From assembly GCA_002428685.1 (NCBI GenBank), contig DIXL01000075.1, positions 1 to 18,142 of the forward strand: a DNA stretch of 18,142 bases, in the 5' to 3' direction. The notes under the pieces were generated by a model. It saw nothing but the letters and a program-made list of their open reading frames with translations. It had not been told where the DNA came from and did not search any database. Position numbers and translations under genes: made by a program. The DNA comes from Cloacimonetes bacterium UBA6081. GTDB lineage: Bacteria; Cloacimonadota; Cloacimonadia; Cloacimonadales; Cloacimonadaceae. Positions 13,821 through 18,142 of this stretch are shown here, piece after piece. Each line of letters opens with the position of its first letter. The first letter of the stretch is position 1.

Positions 13821-14816
13821 ATGCGTAGTGCTTATGTAACTGACAAAGGGGAGTTGTTTGTTTCACTGTATGCAGAACAGATGCTATATAAGATCATCCA
13901 CATAGACGATGATGCAGTTGGACAAGAATCTTCATATAGTCTAGTCAAGTCAACAATTGAAAGATTATCATCTTACTTGCTGAACATGACAAATGTGAAT
14001 ACTATTTGCATTAGCTTCAGAGGAATCATATTTTTCCAAAATAATGCTGACCATTCGTTTAATGAATTGTTAAAAGATCTTTCTAAAAAGAAGATTGATA
14101 TTATCCTGCTAGATTTAAATGAAGTTAAAGGTTTCAATGCTAGTTTGCAAGATCTGAAGACTAAAACGATGGGGAAACATACTATTGTTTCTATAGCACC
14201 CTCAAAGCATCGTAAAAATTTAAACAATTCAGAGCGGATCTTGATTGACAAAATGTACGAAGAACTTCTTCTTAAGTATACTGTTAAAGATGGTCATAAA
14301 AACCCATTCTCTCCTGTCATAATAGATAGATATATCAATGTGAAAAAAATGTTAGTTGATGAAAATCCAATGCCAATTTGTATTGCTGATCTTGCCATGA
14401 AAATTACTAACACTATATCTAAACAATCTATACAGAAACGACAGCTAAATCAACCCACGCTATTTTGTCATTCAATGGCAGGTTCTTTTTTAGCTTCATT
14501 GATTGGAGCTTCCCTTGGACTGGATTTACTATTTGTAGACCATCTAGGCCCAGAGAAAGATATTGTATCGGTCAATTTCTCCAACAGAATTAAGCATGGG
14601 CATGAATACATAATTGTAACTGATGTTGTATGTTTGGGCACCGAGATTGAATCTGCAATGAGCTATATTAATCTGAATGGAGGAAAAGTGAAATGTGTTG
14701 CCACTATGTTCAGAATTGACACTATCGGCATTTTGCCAAATTATAACTTAGTATATGGTTATGAGATAAATAGTAAGCGAAACATTATAGGATATAACGT
14801 CAGGACGTTGTTATGA
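13821..14816 (+). CDS. Phosphoribosyltransferase-like protein of the three-gene island
   Basis: 331 aa cytoplasmic protein. The C-terminal ~130 residues resemble type I phosphoribosyltransferases: FCHSMAGSFLASLIGASLGL corresponds to the conserved alpha-helix and nucleobase/pyrophosphate loop. YIIVTDVVCLGTEIESAMSY corresponds to the PRPP-binding loop, with D268 as its acidic residue, followed by the expected GGKVKCVATMFRID strand. The PRPP loop lacks the usual paired acids and TTG, so catalysis is uncertain. The first ~130 residues include a strand-helix-strand segment (TICISFRGIIFFQ, then IDIILLDLNEV) that could be a second STAS-like domain. The ATG at 13821 has GGAGGTG seven bases upstream; a longer frame from 13758 overlaps the previous gene and is rejected. 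It lies four bases after the ATPase gene and overlaps the next by ATGA, so all three are co-expressed. Confidence 0.72.
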   Translation: MRSAYVTDKGELFVSLYAEQMLYKIIHIDDDAVGQESSYSLVKSTIERLSSYLLNMTNVNTICISFRGIIFFQNNADHSFNELLKDLSKKKIDIILLDLNEVKGFNASLQDLKTKTMGKHTIVSIAPSKHRKNLNNSERILIDKMYEELLLKYTVKDGHKNPFSPVIIDRYINVKKMLVDENPMPICIADLAMKITNTISKQSIQKRQLNQPTLFCHSMAGSFLASLIGASLGLDLLFVDHLGPEKDIVSVNFSNRIKHGHEYIIVTDVVCLGTEIESAMSYINLNGGKVKCVATMFRIDTIGILPNYNLVYGYEINSKRNIIGYNVRTLL

Positions 14817-16543
14817 GTAAAGAATCAAACAGAATTGTAATATTACAAATATCCGATTTGCACATTACCGATGATACTAATAAAAAGAGTTATCTAAAGA
14901 GTGATGTCTTTTCAGAATATATTGATACATTCATCAATGGTATAAGCACATCTTTGGGCTCGGATAGTAACAAAATTTTTCTCATTGTAACAGGTGATAT
15001 TGCAGACGCTTCGATTCGACTTGAATACGAACAAGCAGCTGTTGTGCTTAATAAGCTATGTGAAAGATTATCGATTATCCCGAAAGATGTAATGCTATTA
15101 CCTGGCAATCATGATATAAACAGAAACTTGTTGAAAGTTGAATCAGATAAGGGGACACCAGATAATGAGTTACATACAAAGCAAAAAGTGAAGTTCAAAT
15201 TTTTCAAAGAGTTCTATGACAAGTTTTACATGAACAAGGATATCAAATTCAACCCAGGAAAATCAGTAGTGAGGACAATATTACTTCCTGAGAACAATTT
15301 GCTTTTAATAGGAGTTAACACTGTATATCATGAAAGCATTCTTGTGCAAGACCACAAAGGATGGATTGAACCAACGAAGTTAAGAGAAGAATTGAGTATA
15401 ATTAAACAAAGTACTACTGACTATTCCACTTTATACAAAATCGTCTTTATGCATCACAGACCCGATAGGGTAAATGAAAGCAATAATCACATTGCAAACT
15501 GGAGTCATGTAGGACCAATATTTGAGGAGTTTGGTATATATAACTATGTGTCTGGACACAATCATAGTTATCAATCATATCCCTTACATCTTCATACAAC
15601 ACAAATACATGCAGGATGCGGTACATTTGGATTAATAGCGGATAAACAGCATAACAGTATTTTACTGCTCAAGAGTGATGAAGTCATACAACAAGAAGGC
15701 ATATACAAATTTGTGGTGGAAGTATATAAACTACAAAACGATAGCACCCTATTTTGGCAGCACATAACTGGAAATCCTGATATTTCTCCGGATTTCATTG
15801 TCTCTAAACGAACACTTCCCTCACCCCCTGCTACAACTACAATAATAAACACAAGCACAAGTAATTATTATGATGAAAGACCTAATATTCAAGATACCCC
15901 TCTTCACTCGTGTGATGAAACAACAGATAAGGAATTGAAAGCACTGGTGAAAAACAATAACCTATTCTACACTGGCCATTTTCATTGGGGTAAGGATTCG
16001 CGTGCGCATGGGTGGATCGATATTGGATCAATGATCAATAAAAGCAAAGTTGTAACTGACATAGTACGATACTACAAATTGATTATTGATAAAGCAGATA
16101 TATATAATGACTTAGGCACGTTAATAGGGCTAGGGATGGAGGGTAACATAATTGGCGCTCGCCTCTCATTAGCATTAAATACTCCCTATACTTATTATCC
16201 ATATTCAAACAGTATGCACTCTAAATATGAAAAAGAGTTATCTACTTTCGCTTCGAAAACAATTTCTATTATCGATTTAGTCTACTATCAAGGCGATGCA
16301 GTAAAAAGGTTTATTGAAGAATGCAAAGAATCGCTTAAGGGGATAGAAAAGATCAACGTGTTATGCTTATTTCACACTGGAAAACCGAGTAACTATATCA
16401 TTCCCGATGCTCGATGTAAGATAATACCAGTGTGTACGAGCATCAAGCAGTGTCCCTGCAATGAAGCAGATGTAAACGATTGCAGCGTTTATGTGCATAA
16501 ATTAGCTCCAATTCATGAGTTCACTATGAATAATAACAACTAG
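14813..16543 (+). CDS. Calcineurin-like metallophosphoesterase fused to a PRTase-like domain
   Basis: 576 aa cytoplasmic protein, last gene of the island operon. Residues 1-~290 are a calcineurin-like metallophosphoesterase with all metal motifs: D15-L-H17, G61-D62, G98-N-H-D101, H214/H215 and G248-H-N-H251. After a threonine/serine-rich linker (about 335-360), residues ~380-545 resemble an orotate-type phosphoribosyltransferase: FHWGKDSRAHGWIDIGSMI matches the substrate-hood region. GTLIGLGMEGNIIGARLSLAL matches the glycine loop and following helix. ISIIDLVYYQGDAVKRFIEE (D488) matches a degenerate PRPP loop. The fusion is unusual. The ATG overlaps the upstream stop (ATGA). The product could hydrolyse a nucleotide or phosphodiester made or bound by the PRTase-like domains, as in conflict systems, but no substrate is proven. 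Confidence 0.82.
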   Translation: MSKESNRIVILQISDLHITDDTNKKSYLKSDVFSEYIDTFINGISTSLGSDSNKIFLIVTGDIADASIRLEYEQAAVVLNKLCERLSIIPKDVMLLPGNHDINRNLLKVESDKGTPDNELHTKQKVKFKFFKEFYDKFYMNKDIKFNPGKSVVRTILLPENNLLLIGVNTVYHESILVQDHKGWIEPTKLREELSIIKQSTTDYSTLYKIVFMHHRPDRVNESNNHIANWSHVGPIFEEFGIYNYVSGHNHSYQSYPLHLHTTQIHAGCGTFGLIADKQHNSILLLKSDEVIQQEGIYKFVVEVYKLQNDSTLFWQHITGNPDISPDFIVSKRTLPSPPATTTIINTSTSNYYDERPNIQDTPLHSCDETTDKELKALVKNNNLFYTGHFHWGKDSRAHGWIDIGSMINKSKVVTDIVRYYKLIIDKADIYNDLGTLIGLGMEGNIIGARLSLALNTPYTYYPYSNSMHSKYEKELSTFASKTISIIDLVYYQGDAVKRFIEECKESLKGIEKINVLCLFHTGKPSNYIIPDARCKIIPVCTSIKQCPCNEADVNDCSVYVHKLAPIHEFTMNNNN

Positions 16544-16592
16544 TGCCTTGCAACGCTTGGTATGACAATAGGCTTGAACCAAATCCGGCACT
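16542..16592 (+). terminator. Nested inverted repeat after the island operon
   Basis: AGTGCC (16542-16547, overlapping the stop codon) pairs with GGCACT (16587-16592). TTGGT (from about 16557) pairs with ACCAA inside the loop. There is no T-run, so Rho-independent termination is doubtful, but the position at the operon end is suggestive. The remaining spacer to 16708 holds an 8-base inverted repeat AATTACAA (16627-16634)/TTGTAATT (16670-16677) in AT-rich DNA, which may include the downstream promoter. Confidence 0.3.
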
Positions 16593-16708
16593 CAGCAAGA
16601 AGCCGACTTTCACTATTAACGAGCACAATTACAATATATCCAAAGAGTAGCTGATGTCAAGAACTATTTTTGTAATTAAATTTAAGAAAGCCATTGGGGG
16701 ACAGTAAA

Positions 16709-17896
16709 ATGCCTCACCACCACATCACCAGAATAAAAGGCTTTCTTGGCCTAAAGCAAAGCATAATTGCCATGCTAACCATGGCTGTGCTGGTGGGTTT
16801 GGGCGAAAAGATGGCAGAGCGGTTTTTGCCTATTTATCTGCTGGCTCTGGGAGGTTCCACCATCGGAGTGGGTTTGCTGAATGGCATGGATAATCTGCTT
16901 TCAGCCCTGTATTCTTATCCTGGTGGCTGGCTATCGGATCGGTTGGGCTACAAAAAATCGCTGCTCATCTTCAATTGCCTGGCCATATTCGGTTATCTGA
17001 TTGTGGTTTTAATCCCTACTTGGTATGCTGTTTTGCTGGGAGCGGTGTTTTTCCTGTCGTGGACGGCATTATCACTTCCTGCAACCATGGAACTGGTTTC
17101 CGCGGTTTTACCCCCAAACAAACAAACGATGGGCGTTTCGTTGCATTCCATGATTCGCCGGATTCCGATGGCTTTGGGGCCTGTAATCGGGGGCTATTTT
17201 ATTGTTAAATATGGCAGAATCCAGGGCGTGCGTTATGCCTTTTTGGCAGCAATTGGTTTTGCCGTTATTGCCTTGATTGTGCAGCAGCTTTTTATCGAGG
17301 ATAAACGCCCTGAAACACATAGCGGCAGCGAGCCCAAACCCAAGCACAAGTTTAGCCCAATCCTAAAGAACCTGCTGGTTTCAGACATCCTGGTGCGTTT
17401 CTGTGAGCAAATTCCCTATGCCTTTGTGGTTATCTGGGTGATGAACCATATGGGGATCAGTGCTTTGCAATTCGGGGCTTTAACGGCCATCGAAATGGTA
17501 ACAGCCATGCTGATTTACATCCCTGTGGCATATTTAGCGGATAAAAGCAGCCGCAAACCCTATGTTGCCATCACCTTTTTCAATTTTGCCCTGTTTCCGC
17601 TGGTTCTATATGTTTCCCACAGTTTTACGGCCTTGGTTTTCGCCTTCATCTTGCGCGGGCTAAAGGAATTTGGTGAGCCTTCCCGCAAATCCATGATTTT
17701 GTCCCTTGCGCCAGTTGGTGCCAAAGCCAGCACCTTTGGCAGATACTATCTGATACGGGATGTGATTGTGTCCGTAGCAGCCTTTGGAGGTGCCTGGCTG
17801 TGGCAAGCCAATCCGGCTATAAACTTTATAGTAGCTTCTGCCTTTGGCTTTTTAGGCATGTTCTATTTCATCTTTCGGGTGAAAAACACAGATTAA
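16709..17896 (+). CDS. Major facilitator superfamily transporter
   Basis: 395 aa polytopic inner-membrane transporter with about twelve hydrophobic segments. MFS motif A is present between the second and third segments, GGWLSDRLGYKKSL (from about G72). A degenerate copy, AYLADKSSRKPYV, occurs in the second half. The length is standard. An open frame starts at TTG 16694, but GGGGGA (16696-16701) is seven bases before ATG 16709, so I chose that. The substrate is unknown: MFS members of this size cover drug efflux, sugar-phosphate and organic anion export. Codon use and GC return to the host-like style, marking the right side of the AT-rich island. It is preceded by an AT-rich spacer and has no obvious operon partner in the window. 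Confidence 0.88.
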   Translation: MPHHHITRIKGFLGLKQSIIAMLTMAVLVGLGEKMAERFLPIYLLALGGSTIGVGLLNGMDNLLSALYSYPGGWLSDRLGYKKSLLIFNCLAIFGYLIVVLIPTWYAVLLGAVFFLSWTALSLPATMELVSAVLPPNKQTMGVSLHSMIRRIPMALGPVIGGYFIVKYGRIQGVRYAFLAAIGFAVIALIVQQLFIEDKRPETHSGSEPKPKHKFSPILKNLLVSDILVRFCEQIPYAFVVIWVMNHMGISALQFGALTAIEMVTAMLIYIPVAYLADKSSRKPYVAITFFNFALFPLVLYVSHSFTALVFAFILRGLKEFGEPSRKSMILSLAPVGAKASTFGRYYLIRDVIVSVAAFGGAWLWQANPAINFIVASAFGFLGMFYFIFRVKNTD

Positions 17897-17991
17897 TGGG
17901 TTTGGCAGCTATCAGATACGCAGGAGTCGCTGAGCAGGAGTCATTTGCGCCAGTTCCCAATTCCAAAGCTATCTCCTAATATTGGCGGCGC

Positions 17992-18034
17992 AAAGGACTA
18001 ATGCGGGAAGGGTGGATTCCATGTGTAGTCCTTT
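17992..18034. repeat. Hairpin-forming part of a palindromic intergenic repeat
   Basis: AAAGGACTA (17992-18000) is the exact inverse complement of TAGTCCTTT (18026-18034), with a 25-base loop. The right arm belongs to the 37-bp direct repeat at 18007-18043. The unit could form a hairpin in RNA or DNA. Confidence 0.6.
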
Positions 18035-18043
18035 CATCCTTGC
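18007..18043. repeat. 37-bp intergenic direct repeat, copy 1
   Basis: The 37-base stretch from GAAGGGTGGATT to CATCCTTGC recurs at 18106-18142 with a single T/C difference. It lies beyond the MFS gene. A degenerate inverted copy of its right part occurs between the two (18071-18091). Confidence 0.85.
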
Positions 18044-18070
18044 AATTGGGAGATATAAGATAACTTGGAG

Positions 18071-18091
18071 AAGGATGAAACGACTCCACAC
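18071..18091. repeat. Inverted, degenerate copy of the repeat's right part
   Basis: AAGGATGAAA (18071-18080) is the inverse complement of TTTCATCCTT in both direct-repeat copies. The next bases (CGACTCCACAC) are a mutated version of the inverse complement of TGTGTAGTCC. With the copy at 18106 it makes a large imperfect palindrome. Confidence 0.6.
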
Positions 18092-18105
18092 TTAGGAATG
18101 GGAAC

Positions 18106-18142
18106 GAAGGGTGGATCCCATGTGTAGTCCTTTCATCCTTGC
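18106..18142. repeat. 37-bp intergenic direct repeat, copy 2 (at window end)
   Basis: Identical to 18007-18043 except one base (GATCCC for GATTCC). It runs to the last base of the window, so the element or array may continue beyond it. No coding frame of interest is present in 17897-18142. Confidence 0.85.

Noticed and set aside
12782..16543. Retron or CBASS identity for the island
   Set aside because: No reverse transcriptase, structured msr/msd region, CD-NTase motif or CRISPR-like array was found in the operon.
17992..18142. CRISPR array
   Set aside because: There are only two unit copies 99 bases apart plus an inverted one; spacer lengths and orientation do not fit CRISPR.

Overview
The window is bacterial chromosomal DNA of moderate GC with dense, mostly forward-strand operons. 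The gene set (methylerythritol-phosphate pathway IspG, glycogen phosphorylase, arsenic and thiol-redox genes, small split chromate transporters) and the codon style suggest an anaerobic or facultative Gram-negative bacterium. A Cloacimonadota-like organism is my best but weakly supported guess. No rRNA, tRNA, CRISPR array or intact insertion sequence was seen.

Layout. 1-3161: an APH(3')-like small-molecule kinase, a palindromic intergenic spacer, then ispG followed by two tightly packed half-length ChrA genes. 3162-3464: a spacer with an 8-bp tandem repeat (TTTTACTC, six copies, with a second two-copy block). 3465-5918 (minus): glycogen phosphorylase. 6075-11735: a ten-ORF forward operon beginning with an ArsR-type repressor. 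It holds two permeases of the ArsP/YraQ (PF03773) type, a CcdA-type thiol-electron transporter, a small cytoplasmic thioredoxin-like protein, a DGC-type putative zinc-binding protein split by an apparent -1 frameshift, an exported thioredoxin-like protein, an AhpD-like CxxC protein and an ACR3 arsenite exporter. Together these look like a metalloid-responsive efflux and thiol-redox unit, with CcdA linking cytoplasmic reductant to the exported thioredoxin. 11896-12222: a small lipoprotein, followed by a decayed coding remnant (12219-12606).

12782-16543 is a visibly AT-rich, differently coded three-gene operon and the most unusual part of the window. The first gene encodes a STAS-like domain plus a GHKL/HATPase with a CX2CX6CX2C insert. 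The second encodes a protein with a type I phosphoribosyltransferase (PRTase)-like C-terminal half. The third encodes a calcineurin-like metallophosphoesterase fused to another PRTase-like domain. Gene spacing (4-bp gap, then ATGA overlap) implies one functional unit. Its foreign composition, the remnant at its edge and its sensor/effector-like domains fit a horizontally acquired conflict or stress-response system, but that role is inference.

16709-17896 returns to host-like composition with an MFS transporter. The last 150 bases hold a palindromic direct and inverted repeat element that runs off the window end.
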